From Gordionus sp. m RMFG-2023 (Eukaryota > Nematomorpha > Gordioida > Chordodea > Parachordodidae), in the NCBI RefSeq assembly GCF_954871325.1, contig NC_088776.1:8873985-8937984 (forward strand): DNA of 64,000 bases. Direction: 5' to 3'. The position numbers and the translations under genes were made by a program. The notes below the pieces were generated by a model. The model was not told where the DNA came from. It saw only the letters and a list, made by a program, of their open reading frames with translations, and ran no database searches. Shown one piece after another: positions 49,701 to 59,700 of the stretch (position 1 is the first letter of the stretch; every line of letters begins with the position of its first letter).

Positions 49701-50092
49701 ATGAAACGTTGCCCCGCAACAGAATTAAGCATTATATAAGAGACGAAAAAAATGTAGAGAAAAGGGAGGAGGCGAAGAAATCTAGCTTAGACATTGATAC
49801 AAATAATGATTCGTGCTATAGAGAAAGCTGTTTTAACGCACCTAGAAGTGAAGTGGAAATTAGATTTTTGCTCGTTTTGGAAAAAATCCACTCAATGATG
49901 GATAAACACGAGATGCGAATCCTTGAACAGGATGAAAAAGATAAAATTAAAGAGGAATGGATGCAAATAGCACTTATAATGGATAGAATCTTGCTTTTAC
50001 TGTTTGTCACATTCACTATAATAATATCTTTCATGATAATTTACTCCTCGCCGTATTCCAAGTTAATTTACATTTCTATTATATATATATAA
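37595..50092 (+). CDS. Nicotinic acetylcholine receptor alpha-type subunit (exon 1 not found)
   Basis: Ligand-gated cation channel subunit of the plasma membrane. Exons: 37595-37740, 43400-43444, 47526-47635, 47773-48037, 48421-48694, 48930-49141, 49286-50092. Joined they give 618 residues in one frame. Visible in order: N-terminal helix ([18 protein letters not shown]), loop D Trp (AWIDFKLRW), loop A Tyr (KPDIILYNN), Cys-loop (C-x13-C around FPFDEQN), loop B (SWTYDG), loop C vicinal cysteines ([11 protein letters not shown]) that define an alpha subunit, M1, M2 ([14 protein letters not shown], Glu typical of cation channels), M3, a long poorly conserved cytoplasmic loop, and M4 with a short tail. 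The 45-bp and 110-bp exons have the same sizes as exons 3 and 4 of vertebrate nAChR genes. The missing part is the signal peptide. Assignment to the family is certain; the exact subtype is not. Confidence 0.93.
37924..38098. mobile_element. Main-family hAT MITE, copy 14 (worn), in receptor intron
   Basis: TAGTTGTGTCAAACGGCTC ... AATTATTTAACAAACTA, with the centre AAGCCCTAGAGATTTCCCTC. The arms are eroded and no target duplication is recognisable. Confidence 0.6.
38780..39360 (-). pseudogene. Decayed hAT transposase C-terminal half (ZMYM1-like)
   Basis: 39089-39349 is open: [40 protein letters not shown] and [11 protein letters not shown], the YYRxxxFxPxLDxxxxQLxxRF block typical of this transposase clade. 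Further on come [30 protein letters not shown] and [16 protein letters not shown], the C-terminal dimerisation domain, interrupted by stops. The N-terminal part would lie beyond the nested insertions, around 41549-41880, where I see only weak traces. Confidence 0.8.
39489..41540 (+). mobile_element. hAT transposon (CAGGGGTGGACTGGCC), 2052 bp, nested
   Basis: Ends CAGGGGTGGACTGGCC and, inverted, TAGGGGCGGACTGGCG. The right end also carries a GC-rich hairpin (CGGGCCGAAGGCCCG). The 8-bp duplication TGTGTAAT is perfect (39481-39488, 41541-41548). It lies inside the hAT 38508-43358. It is shorter than an autonomous hAT. Confidence 0.9.
39940..41064 (+). pseudogene. Decayed transposase inside hAT 39489-41540
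   Basis: Fragments: [20 protein letters not shown] (about 40108-40167), [20 protein letters not shown] (about 40190-40250), and a good C-terminal dimerisation block about 40885-41064, [20 protein letters not shown] followed by [14 protein letters not shown], a stop, then [15 protein letters not shown]. The zinc-finger and DDE core are largely lost. Confidence 0.75.
41884..43160 (-). mobile_element. hAT element with BED-finger remnant, 1277 bp, nested
   Basis: Ends CAGAGTTGTTAATCGCTAC and, inverted, CAGAGTTTTTAAAGTAGC. The subterminal regions repeat AGCGCGCTA and TAGCTATAGC words. The duplication GAAAATAT is perfect (41876-41883, 43161-43168). It keeps only the transposase start, so it is an internally deleted copy. 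The element at 50645 shares the terminal sequence GTTGTTAAxxxCTAxTTTTA. Confidence 0.88.
42602..42850 (-). pseudogene. N-terminal fragment of hAT transposase (BED-type zinc finger)
   Basis: Starts [20 protein letters not shown], an acidic leader, then [18 protein letters not shown], the first half of a BED finger (CxxC). The expected NLKKHPK continuation is present in a neighbouring frame right at the end of the ORF, so the frame is lost there, and the rest of the transposase is deleted. Confidence 0.7.
43400..43444 (+). CDS. nAChR 45-bp micro-exon
   Basis: GTATTTTAG|GATGAA ... AATCAA|GTAATA encodes exactly [15 protein letters not shown], the conserved segment between the first strands and loop D (vertebrate equivalent DEKNQVLTTNIWLQM). 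It is phase 0 on both sides. It sits only about 40 bases after the end of the nested hAT block. Confidence 0.93.
44485..44707. mobile_element. Main-family hAT MITE, copy 15, in receptor intron
   Basis: A full-length copy with both hairpin termini. The right end is CAGCGCTA. The duplication TTTCTTTC is perfect (44477-44484, 44708-44715). Confidence 0.92.
47297..47457. mobile_element. Main-family hAT MITE, copy 16 (worn), 70 bp before a receptor exon
   Basis: GGCTCGATTTGAGCCGATTT, TAACTAAATATTTTAGTTAG and GAGCCGTTTAATAGCACAA are recognisable. The outermost bases are eroded. It ends close to the acceptor of exon 47526-47635, so it lies within the region where a branch point might be expected to start. 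Confidence 0.75.
47526..47635 (+). CDS. nAChR 110-bp exon (loops D and A)
   Basis: Acceptor TATTACAG|GCCTGG, donor AACAA|GTGATA. Encodes [20 protein letters not shown], then [16 protein letters not shown]. The length equals the vertebrate exon 4. Confidence 0.95.
47773..48037 (+). CDS. nAChR exon: Cys-loop and loop B
   Basis: Acceptor AAAAAAAG|TTTGGA, donor TTGAGT|GTAAAA. Encodes [20 protein letters not shown], the 13-residue disulphide loop ([15 protein letters not shown]), [11 protein letters not shown], and [11 protein letters not shown]. Reading past the donor adds hydrophobic non-conserved residues, so the splice site is preferred. Confidence 0.95.
48421..48694 (+). CDS. nAChR exon: loop C, M1 and M2
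   Basis: Acceptor ATAAAAG|GTAATG, donor TTAATAG|GTCAAA. Contains [16 protein letters not shown], the adjacent cysteines that contact agonist, M1 ([20 protein letters not shown]) and M2 lining the pore. Ends in phase 1 within the conserved PLIG motif. Confidence 0.95.
48930..50092 (+). CDS. nAChR 3' exon(s): M3, cytoplasmic loop, M4, stop
   Basis: Acceptor AAAACTAG|GAATCT restores [20 protein letters not shown] (M3). [20 protein letters not shown] follows. The loop is long, polar and poorly conserved. M4 ([20 protein letters not shown]) ends near 50050. An in-frame 144-bp segment, 49142-49285, has a good donor (ACCTAT|GTAATT) and acceptor (TGTGACCAG|GATTCT) and encodes non-conserved hydrophobic residues. 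I read it as an intron, but its length and lack of stops make retention possible. Confidence 0.92.
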
Positions 50093-50644
50093 ATTTTTTA
50101 TTTAAATTTCGATAGAATGCGTTTATATTTGGATGCGAAATTCGGTGATGCGAACAACAAAACGCTAAGCTCAAACCATTTCTAAATTCATCCTTTTTTG
50201 AGTTTGTACGTTTCAAAATTATATATGATTAACTTAATTGTGAAAAAAAGAAATAAGTGATATATGGAAATTTTAACATAAAATATAATTAAATGACTGT
50301 TATTTATTAATCCTGGTTAATCCTGGAGCGATAATTTAAATTTTCTCTGTTCATTGTTTTGCAATCCAAACATCGTATTATTTATATTTTATCTATATCT
50401 AATTGAACATTTAACTTTGATGTTAATTTTTAAAAGAGAATCTATCGGTTTGCCCTCTTCTAAATATAAAATTAATATCAAGATAAAAAAAACTTCAAAT
50501 CAAGCCGACTCACATTAAATCAGGTTGGATCTGATCCATGGCTCAATGATTTGGCATAGATTCTAGTAGTTTCGTTTTTTTAGCTCAAACTTTGCAGTTT
50601 TTGACCAAACCGACTCAACCCAGTTACTTAACACTATATCTGTA
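50093..50644. other. 3' flank of the nAChR gene
   Basis: AT-rich, and presumably contains the 3' UTR. No canonical AATAAA is obvious. No other feature seen. Confidence 0.4.
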
Positions 50645-50779
50645 CATAGCGTTGTTAAAACTAATTTTAAAAGTAGTGCGCTATTAGCTACTTTTACATT
50701 TTACGCTACTTTAGAATTTTTTTAAATCTTTTAAAAATATTTTTTACATATCTCTATTTCTAAAATGACTAAAATTTCA

Positions 50780-51020
50780 AATATATATATAATTTAGTTA
50801 TTTTTTATTGCATCTCAATAATAACATTTTCATACTGTCATCCCCAAATCTAGAGCTACGATCAAAAAAGTAAAAGCTATGACTAAATAATCGTTCTACA
50901 CTAGTACTTGAGGGCAATGTAGTATTAAATTTAATATATATACCTTTTATGTAAGAAAAATTATCAAAAATATTTATATTCTTAGACTTAAAAAATACGT
51001 CTAAAGGATTTTCAATAGTA
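50780..51020 (-). pseudogene. hAT transposase C-terminal dimerisation domain remnant
   Basis: Reads DTIENPLDVFFKSKN, FSYIKGIYIKFNTT, LPSSTSVERLFSHSFYFFDR and DDSMKMLLLRCNKK. The motif (L/I)PxSSxxxERLFS followed by LxxL(R/K)xN is the hallmark of the hAT C-terminal domain. The segment is continuous, but upstream stops separate it from any catalytic domain. Confidence 0.8.
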
Positions 51021-51044
51021 TCATTATTATTTCAAAAAAATTAT

Positions 51045-51453
51045 CTATAGTAGGTGGCGTTTTTGATCTGGCTGATAAGTTTAAAATTAGAATATGTGAT
51101 ACATGATGAAAGCGTTTTCGTCTGGTGGATACAACAGAGCTACTCAAAAATCCATCAAACTGTATATTTAATTTAGGGGGAGAAAAATGAGGAGCCCTTA
51201 ACAGGTTTGTAGGCACGCCGTACATACTACGCACAATACTCCCTATAGTAGGTGGCGTTTTTGATCTGGCTGATAAGTTTAAAATTAGAATATGTGATAC
51301 ATGATGAAAGCGTTTTCGACTGGTGGATACAACAGAGCTACTCTAGGTTTTCTTCAAAAATCCATCAAACTGGATATTTAATTTAGGGGGAGAAAAATGA
51401 GGAGCCCTTAACACGTTTGTAGGCACGCCGCACATACTACGCACAATACTCCA
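51045..51453. repeat. Tandem duplication, about 200-bp unit
   Basis: The units 51045-51242 and 51243-51453 start with CTATAGTAGGTGGCG and end with ACGCACAATACTCC. They differ by a few substitutions and by a 12-base insertion (TAGGTTTTCTTC) in the second unit. High identity implies a recent duplication. A minus-strand frame crosses unit 1 (RAPHFSPPKLNIQFDGF), but unit 2 contains a stop at the 12-base insertion. Confidence 0.85.
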
Positions 51454-52384
51454 AGAACTATTGTTTAAACGTCTATAGGCTAATAAGAGAATAATTAGGC
51501 CAAACAAAAGCCTATACCCGAGAACTACAATATAATTTAATTACTTAAGCGTGGATTATGACTGATTTTAAGTTTATTTTACTTTAATTCATTGTGAGAA
51601 CCTATAAATAAACATATGAATAAATAAAATAAAATATTAGTACAAATACAGTAAAATCGCTAATCAATAATACTAGATCTTTATATCCAACTTTGAAGAT
51701 AATCTTCCATCATACCGGAAAAACCATAAATTAGAATAAAATAAAAATTATGTAGATGAGAAATGGATGGTCATGTTTGCCAACTGATCAGGCCACCACC
51801 CTTTAACTTTTACCTATTGAACTAATTTATTTCAAAATTGTTTAAAATGTAAAAGAATTAAAAATTGAAATAAGTATTTTATATCCTATTTTGATAAAAT
51901 TTATAAATAGATGATTGATTAATTTAACATCTAGATAATAATTTATAAAATATTATCATTAAATAGATAAGTCTGTTGATAAAATGAATTGTTATATTAA
52001 TTATTTATTGTAATTTTGTATTTAAAATATAATTCTTGAATAATATTTTATGGTATTTATCAAATAATTAATTTCACATCCTTTTCAAAATAAATCACTA
52101 ATTATATCTTTAAAATAAAATTTGTCCATCTTAAGTAAGATGTTTTATAATCAATTAAAATAATTTAAATTCAAAGATCTAATAAGAAAGTCAGCTATTT
52201 ATGAAACTATGTATATTGGGAATGGGCATATTTTAATTCCATTATATATTCGTTAGCTTGAAATTTTTAAGGGCTATTTAGACAGCCATTTTAGCTTATT
52301 TGTTTTTTTAATCTTTTTAAATAACTAAAACCGTTCGATACCACGAAACTGGCACTTTTTACAATTTTTGAAAAATAACAAATT
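51454..52384. other. AT-rich spacer, presumed upstream region of ORF 52385
   Basis: No repeat or gene recognised. The last 100 bases before the ATG are slightly less AT-rich and could hold the 5' UTR. Confidence 0.4.
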
Positions 52385-52732
52385 ATGGACTTAAATATTG
52401 CTATTATACTATTTGGAGTTCTTTTGATATTGATATGTTTAATCAAACGAAAATTTTTAGCTGACGATAAAAAAAGCAAAGGCGTGGAAAATATTGTCAA
52501 ACAACACCTTATCAAAGAGAATGAATATAGTGGAATTACAAATGATTCTAAGCCAGACTTTGAGAGCAAAAATATTGAATGTAAGGATATAGATGAAAAT
52601 GATCCCGAATATTTAAATTTTAAAGAAAATATGTATCAGAAATTTGGGGCCAAAAATTTAGAAAAGTTAGATATGTCTCAAGGAAATGTTCTCAAAAATC
52701 GGGCAGTAAAATTGAAATCTCCAAAGATTTGA
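52385..52732 (+). CDS. Orphan small single-pass membrane protein, 115 aa
   Basis: MDLNIAIILFGVLLILICLI forms an N-terminal membrane segment, followed by KRK, so the charged tail should face the cytosol (signal-anchor type). The remaining 90 residues are hydrophilic, rich in Lys, Glu, Asp and Asn, with the block DPEYLNFKENMYQKFGAKNL. The frame is intact over 116 codons, which is unlikely at this base composition. An AATAAA lies 84 bases after the stop (52816). I do not recognise the family. It could be a lone gene or the last exon of a larger one. Confidence 0.6.
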   Translation: MDLNIAIILFGVLLILICLIKRKFLADDKKSKGVENIVKQHLIKENEYSGITNDSKPDFESKNIECKDIDENDPEYLNFKENMYQKFGAKNLEKLDMSQGNVLKNRAVKLKSPKI

Positions 52733-52815
52733 TTTGATAATATACTTCATCCAAATATTATTTACTTAAAGCTTTTTATATAAACAACAAGGGGGTAACT
52801 GAACCAAATATATGA

Positions 52816-52821
52816 AATAAA
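52816..52821 (+). terminator. Poly(A) signal AATAAA after ORF 52385
   Basis: Canonical hexamer downstream of the stop at 52732, at a spacing expected for a short 3' UTR. In AT-rich DNA such hexamers also arise by chance. Confidence 0.45.
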
Positions 52822-55800
52822 CATTTATGTTTTGCAGGCCACTGTGAAAGTTTGATATTATTTTTATATGTAATTTCTATATCGTGATTTAAATATGGTC
52901 AAAGCTCGCAAACTTTATAATTAATCATGTATATAAAGCAATTTTAATAATGTGTTGTAGTAATTTTGAAAAGCAATTATCAAATTCTAATTTATATTTT
53001 ATGTATCCATAAAAAAACCAATTAATGAGACCCCCTTTCTAATTAGGATTTTTGGTTGATAATATCACATTTACAATAAAATAGTATTAATAATAAAAAA
53101 TTTTAAAGGCTAAGAAAAATACATTTATTATTTAAATGTTTAATTCTACTTTATTTCATTTAATATTTAATTGAAAATTGAGCCTTATTAGTATTTAAAA
53201 CAAATGCTTGTATTTACCCAACACATTCACTTTTAAAAATCTTAAGCCATGAAAAGAAATTTTACTAATGAGGCTTTGACAATTTTTTCCTCCTTGGCAA
53301 AATTACTAGGGCTGCACCAAAATTATATTAATATCAATATTTGTTGATTTTAAGAAAAAAAATTGTATTGGGCTAATATTTAAAAAAACACTGATCCAAT
53401 GTTATCATTCTTTTTGTTGCTTTTTATTTTATACATAATTTCCTAATAATAAATAAAAGAATTTTATAGCATTAAAAAAAAAAATTTAAGAAGTCACATT
53501 CAGCCATAAACATTGTGAAAATTTTAAACAATATGATTAACTCTTAAGGAATAATTACATAATCATTATAATACCTAAAAATATTGATTTTTATGAATTG
53601 AGGTAAATAAAAGTAGTTTAAATATTGAATTGTGGGAAAATTTTGTGGATTAATAACCCTATAATAACAGTTCTAACCACCCCCCCCCCCATCTAAGAGC
53701 ATAATATTGAAACTGCAATCCTCCCAAAAGTGGGCCTTGTTTATAAAAAAATATTTTTAAAAAATTAAGCTAGCTTTGGGCCCAAACATTACCACTCCAT
53801 AAATTGCACTGAAATCACCCACCAGGAGTTTAAGCTTGCATCATGTATTTTCACTAATATATAGATCCAAATTAAAATACATAAAATATAATTTATGACA
53901 TTTGTTAATCAGCCAGTTTTAATAAATTTTAAATTTCTCAAAATTATATCTAAAAATTATGACAGGACATGTTTACAGAAAATGATATTTATAGTAAATT
54001 GGGTGTTTTGATAACTTATCTTAAAGGAAGCATAAAATTATATTATTGAGTCTGTTTATAAAACAGAAAGGGAATCTAATTATTGTTTTTGCCAAGATTG
54101 ATGTGGAGAATTTGGATATAAATAAAGGTTGATATCAAAATTGAAGAGATCCTTGAAAAAAAATCCAGAGTTTTTATAAAATAATATATTTTATATACAA
54201 ATACAATTAACTTATTAAAAATATAAAATTTGGTATTAAGAGGATCTATGATACAAGATGTTTGCCAAGAATTTTATGAGGGGTGAGGGCAATTTACTAT
54301 CTGAGGAATTGAAATAAAACAAAATCAGACACTCATAGAAAAATTCTGCTATTTTTTATTGAAAATATTTAAATGCTGATAATTATGAATATAAAAAATA
54401 ATATTTAATATGATGATTTGTAAAATATAACATAAAGGAAAAGGTTAAATTTTGGATTATTTTTTTCATTGCTTTGGTTTTTTCCATTTCTCAGGCACCA
54501 GTATCTACATGAGTGGTGGGGGTAAGAACAGTTTGCATTTAATATAATATTTAATGGCCTCTCCATTTCTTGTCACTTAATTTTATCAATATCTATTTTA
54601 TTCCTTGTAAAAATTCCTACTTAACATAACTTAAGTTTCATTTGTTTAAAAAATAATTACCTTGCATTTTGTTTATTTATAATATGAATTTCTTATATAA
54701 TTAAAAAGATATAATTAAATTTAAAAATATCGCTGCAGGGAGGGGGGGGAGGTTAGGTATGTTGAGGGGGCTATTCCACTAGTGAATATTCTCTCATGTT
54801 GATGTTGTCTGGCCTGGCGCTCAAAATAACCCTCCTGCGTATAGAGAATGAGACCTCGCAAAATATGTTACCCTTATTATAATTGTTAAATGGCAATAAT
54901 TATTGCTATATGAATCTTCTCTATTGTTATACATAATATTAAATATAATTTCAAAATCATGTCTTTTATCTACTTCATCTTGAATATTTTAGCCATGATG
55001 TAATTCGCTGTGTATTGAGAGTCGATTGGTATTGATGTTATAATTTTTTTGAATATTTCATGGTTTTAAAAAAATAGGAATAAATTATATTTTCATTTGT
55101 AGCATCAGTTATTGTCATGAAACCCTACCAACAAAATGATTATGCTCGAATTGATGGCTCACCAAAATTGACGATATTTCTGTATCCTTCTCGATATTAC
55201 TCATGTTTATTTTAGGCCATTTCTGAAAGCCAAAAAAAATTATGGGTCAGGGGCCATAAATTTTAGTAATACTCTTTATGAAATAATTTATCTATTGCCA
55301 ATACCTAATAATCTATAAGGTCGGTGAGGAGGTCATCGGTGCCAAATTATAATTCATTACAACTGTTCCTCAAAAAAAGTAACTTGTTACATTAATAAAG
55401 CAATATATAATAATAAATAAAATATAGATAATTTGCGATAAATAATTGAATTAGGAATAATTTATGTGTCACTTATACTTTCTAAAATTACCTTTAAAAG
55501 TATAAAGAACAAAATTTGATGGCCCCTAAAATTAGAAAATTACCTAATTTTGGTGACTCTTACGGCTTGTCTCTTTGAACGTGTTATGGACAAAATAGAA
55601 TTTTAATAATATTTTCTAGAACATTGCATAAATATCTATGGTATCGAACCTATACCAAGTAGCATCGAAAAAAAATGGTTTGGATGGATATCTGCTCTGC
55701 TTATATTATTCTCCAAAATTATATCTTTTTCGGTTCCCTTTGGTCCTCTTCCAGATTACTTTCATTTTAGTGAATTTTTCCAGCCGTCCTCCGTTCGTGC

Positions 55801-56278
55801 ATTAAACTATCATAACAATACTTATCGTCACAGCAATTTTTCTTTAACTCTATCTTAGTTCACCTCTCGCTCTGTGACATAAGGCGCATATCTACCTTAT
55901 TTTCGGGTTAAAATGTTCTCTAGTAAAACATTAAATATATTTTACAGGCTAATAAAATTTCCTAATACTTTTTCAATATTTGCTTTACTACAAAAATCAC
56001 GCCCGTGATTCTATACGAGCTGTAAAAAAGAAATCTCATCTATTTCCCAATTTTATCCAGAATTAAATCATTAAATATCTGCTCTCAAACATAATTACTC
56101 GTTACGAGCCAAACATTCGATTATCTTTTATCAACGTCTATCTGCCCTATTATTTTTCTAATTCTTATTAATTTTATTTAATGTAGAAAAATTTTGGCAG
56201 GTAAACGGACCATTATGTTTCTTTCAATCAGAAAGAGGTTATAAAAAAAGAAAGTAGTAACGACGTTAATATTATTGT
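52822..56278. other. Gene-poor stretch
   Basis: C-run at 53673-53682; G-rich patch at 54737-54770 (GCAGGGAGGGGGG) that could be a hAT terminus. 55630-56160 is G-poor on the + strand and therefore low in stops, with no recognisable protein. 54060-54117 encodes LIIVFAKIDVENLDINK, thioredoxin-like by eye but isolated. Confidence 0.35.
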
Positions 56279-56281
56279 ATA

Positions 56282-56466
56282 CAGTGTTGTGCAGATTTGA
56301 TGGAAAGCATTTCCATATTTTTTTTAAATTTTATTTACAAATGAAATTATATAACTTGTAAAAATTGTTAAGAATATAAATATGTCATTTTAACAATTTC
56401 TGCAAGTTAAATTATAAATAAATTAATCAATATGGAAATGTGTTCCACCAAATTTGTATAACACTG
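56282..56466. mobile_element. Palindromic TA-flanked MITE (CAGTGTTGTGCAGATTTG)
   Basis: CAGTGTTGTGCAGATTTGAT at the left and, inverted, CAGTGTTATACAAATTTGG at the right. The arms continue with ATTTCCATATT and AACTTG(T/C)A.AAATTGTTAA. Flanked by TA on both sides (56280-56281, 56467-56468), as for Tc1/mariner-derived MITEs. Confidence 0.75.
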
Positions 56467-56685
56467 TAAAAGAAATAAGATTTTTGGTTTATTATATTAA
56501 TGCTTAATAGTAATATACTATTTAATTAAAATTATTAGATAGTTATGAATAATTTTTTGAGCTAAAAAGTTATTGATCTTGTCTATAATGCTTTAATATG
56601 TAATATAAAATGTATATGTAATGAAGAAAAGATATATAAAATTATATTAATTTTTTATATAGATAAAATTGGTCTTTTTAAAGTG

Positions 56686-56691
56686 TTTATT
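56686..56691 (-). terminator. Poly(A) signal just after the reductase stop
   Basis: AATAAA on the minus strand starts only five bases beyond the stop at 56697. If used, the 3' UTR would be very short. Confidence 0.45.
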
Positions 56692-56696
56692 GGGCA

Positions 56697-56792
56697 TTAT
56701 TTGTATCTGGATTTCGTAAACCACATGTCGGGATTATTACCTATAGCCTCCTTTATCGGTTCTGTAATTTCATCCAGTTTTCTTTTCATTTC
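56697..56792 (-). CDS. Reductase terminal exon
   Basis: Acceptor TTTTGCTAG|GAAATG, 31 codons [20 protein letters not shown] then [11 protein letters not shown] and stop. It joins in phase 0 to ...SSSLMNT, forming the final barrel helix and tail. Confidence 0.88.
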   Translation of the reverse strand, partial: EMKRKLDEITEPIKEAIGNNPDMWFTKSRYK

Positions 56793-59700
56793 CTAGCAAA
56801 AATAAATAATTGTTTATTAGATATAATAAAACAAAATAAAAACTGACTCTCATTTTCCATGGTCCCTAAAAAAGGGAGGCATTCGGCAAATAACTCGAGA
56901 ACACCCTCACCTCCCCCTTCTTTCTCTCAAATAATATCACCATAGAATTCTTTTAATATAAAAATAAATAGGCAGTAATTAAGGCTTAATATTGTCGACA
57001 TGGAGGGGAAGAGCAGTTTTCCGAGAAATTTTTTTCGGGGCCAATTTTCTGAATAGTTTAAAGCTATGATATTTATGAAAGATGCACCAATACCATTTTC
57101 TTAGCCGATAATAGATACCAAAAAATAATGATGTAGTATATATATATATATAAACAAATTAAAATTATTCTTCTTTTTTTTATCAATTCATGAAAATTAT
57201 GTATGTATATAGAAACTTATAAAAAAATAGGAATGTATAAATTGTTATAAAATGGTTGTATACAAAATAACAATAAAAATATATAATTAATTTATGAAAT
57301 AAAATAAGATGTTAACTTTGTTTGTTTAGTAGAATATGTTTTATTTGATGGCGTTTGAGAACTTTGCAAATGGTTCTTTTAGAAATATTAAATCTTTTAG
57401 CGCATTTTTTGAGTATAATGATTTAGAGATTTAATGACCTAAATTTTATTAATTAAAGTATAACTCGTTGTATTTGTCTTTACTAATTTTGTTATTTGAC
57501 ATGAATCAAATGCCCACTTTATATCTCACGCAAATAGACAAAAAAATAAGAATCTGTCCACTTTTCAAAGTAGACAGTTGCCCAATTTATCATGGCATTT
57601 TGTGATAGTAGTTAATAGGAATTTGATTGGGACTCAAAACTTGTTCAAATTAGGAAGTTTCCCAAATTATCATGAGCACAAATTCGACAGGTTTGACTGA
57701 ATAAATTCTTAAAATATAAACTTGAAACTCACGACTACTCTATATAAATAATTAAATGAAATAAATTAATGTCGATCCAACAGGAATAATAACATATTAT
57801 TAAATCCCGCAAAACCGTAATTAAAGTGACCACTTAAGGATAGTTATGTTTAAGATAGCGATCAACATATATGGATTTTTTTTAAAAAAATGAGGTTTCG
57901 ATAGGGAGTGAACGACCTGGGTCAAAGCAGGTTCTTTTTTTTACTGTATAATATTCGGTTTAGACTTTTATAATTACCGATACGAATATTCATTGGTAGC
58001 CGAGACTTTCCATTTTATGGCTGATGCCTAAGAAAAGGTACTTGGTATTCATAAATTAAAATTATTAACTAATTTTTTCTAACCGGGTAAAAAGAAAGAA
58101 GGTACTTTTAATTTAGATTTCATTTTTATAATTATCGTAAATTAAATAGATGATAAATTACTTATTATTTTTTTAAAAAAAATGATAAGTAATGATGAAT
58201 TATTACCTTAATTTTTCCAAAAAAAATACTATATGGCTATTTCCAAACAGAAAGTTTTTTTCAAAGCTGTTACCTAAGAATTTTATTTTTAATTTCCAAA
58301 CAAAGGATAATAATTTGTCGAATTAATTTTTTTGGATGTAATATAATATCTTTAAAAAAATATTGATTGTTCGTGTTTCTCAGGATCCATTAAATCGTTT
58401 ATAAAAATCCAACTGGAAATGGCCGAATACATATAACAGCAATTTTTCGATATTAGTGGTATTGGCTAAATAAAAGTGGTATTGGTAAATTTTTATCAAA
58501 TATAAAACATATTATTAAATCTATTAGTCGCATATGATTTACCGTATTCATGAGAGATGAACTAGCGTTCTTACAGATTTGAGTTATCTGATCAGCCGAG
58601 GAGGCTCCTACAATGACACTACCCACGTTTAAATTGCTAAGTATCCAATCCAGGGATAGGTTCACCATTCCATATTGCTCTTTGCCATCTCCATCGTCCT
58701 GAATGTCAAGGCCTGATTTTTTACATACATTGAGTTGAGTTAAAAGTTGTTTTATATCCCCCAACGCTTTAAAGACCTGATCTTCGCAACCACTCTCGGT
58801 GTGTACTGCTAGAGGAGTGCTTAATTAATTAAAGTTTTTTTTTACGGGTGGGAAAAATTTATACTATATAAAATACAGGAAAATGTCGTGCACTATGATT
58901 AGTTTTCAATATATATAATATTCTAACAATATGCAAATTACAGAAATAATATTTTGATCATATTTTCTTTCCACTATAACGATAATTTCAATATAATTTT
59001 CTCCAAACAAATTTCTTTATGGTAATAGGACTTTTGGCTTAACTTTAAAATTTGGTAAATTTTTTTACTACGGAAAACGTAGGTGTACTTGGGGTTTTAT
59101 ATCTTTATAACCCAGAAGCGCTTAACATTTTTTTTTGAAACACAAGTCAAAACTTTCCCTATCAATTAGGAAACCCAAAATATAATGGTTCTCTTTCTAT
59201 AAAACAAAATATTTTAGTGGTGCATTAATAATATGCTATGTACATTGAGAACGCCTTTACTCTCCCCAATGAGACAATAATTTTAACTAATGCATCGCAA
59301 CGAAGTTAAAGAAGGTTGCTTTGTTTGCTAATATCTTATCTCTAAAAGATTTTAAATATGTGAATAATAGGTTCATAAAATTATGGCATTGTTTATGTTA
59401 AAAATTTAATTAATATTACTATTATTATATAAATAAAATGTTTTTCATAATATAAATGACCTTCCATTTCATGATTTTTTTCCAAATTTAAATAAATATC
59501 TTAGAGTAAAAAAATGGAATAATATAATTTGGCTATTATAAATATCCTCATGTCATGTTATAATAAAAAAATAGAAATAAAACCTTTAATCGAGGTTTAA
59601 TCTATTAATAAACTCTAAAACACCTCGCAAGAAAGATAAGTTATAGAAACAATAATTTAGAACTTTTTTTACCCTTCTAAATATTGGAATATAAAAATAT

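Larger units (their letters stand above)
50645..51453 (-). mobile_element. hAT remnant, same family as 41884-43160
   Basis: The left terminus (GTTGTTAAAACTAATTTTAA, AGTAGTGCGCTATTAGCTAC) matches the terminal words of the 41884 element. The minus strand then carries the transposase C terminus. The opposite terminus was not found, so the right limit is arbitrary at the end of the tandem duplication. Confidence 0.65.

Noticed and set aside
54060-54120. Thioredoxin-like words (IVFAKIDVENLDINK)
   Set aside because: No CxxC segment or neighbouring exon nearby; too short to call.
58380-58412. Alternative terminal exon for the reductase encoding [10 protein letters not shown] and stop
   Set aside because: It fits the phase, but the exon at 56697-56792 ([17 protein letters not shown]) matches the known ending of the family far better.
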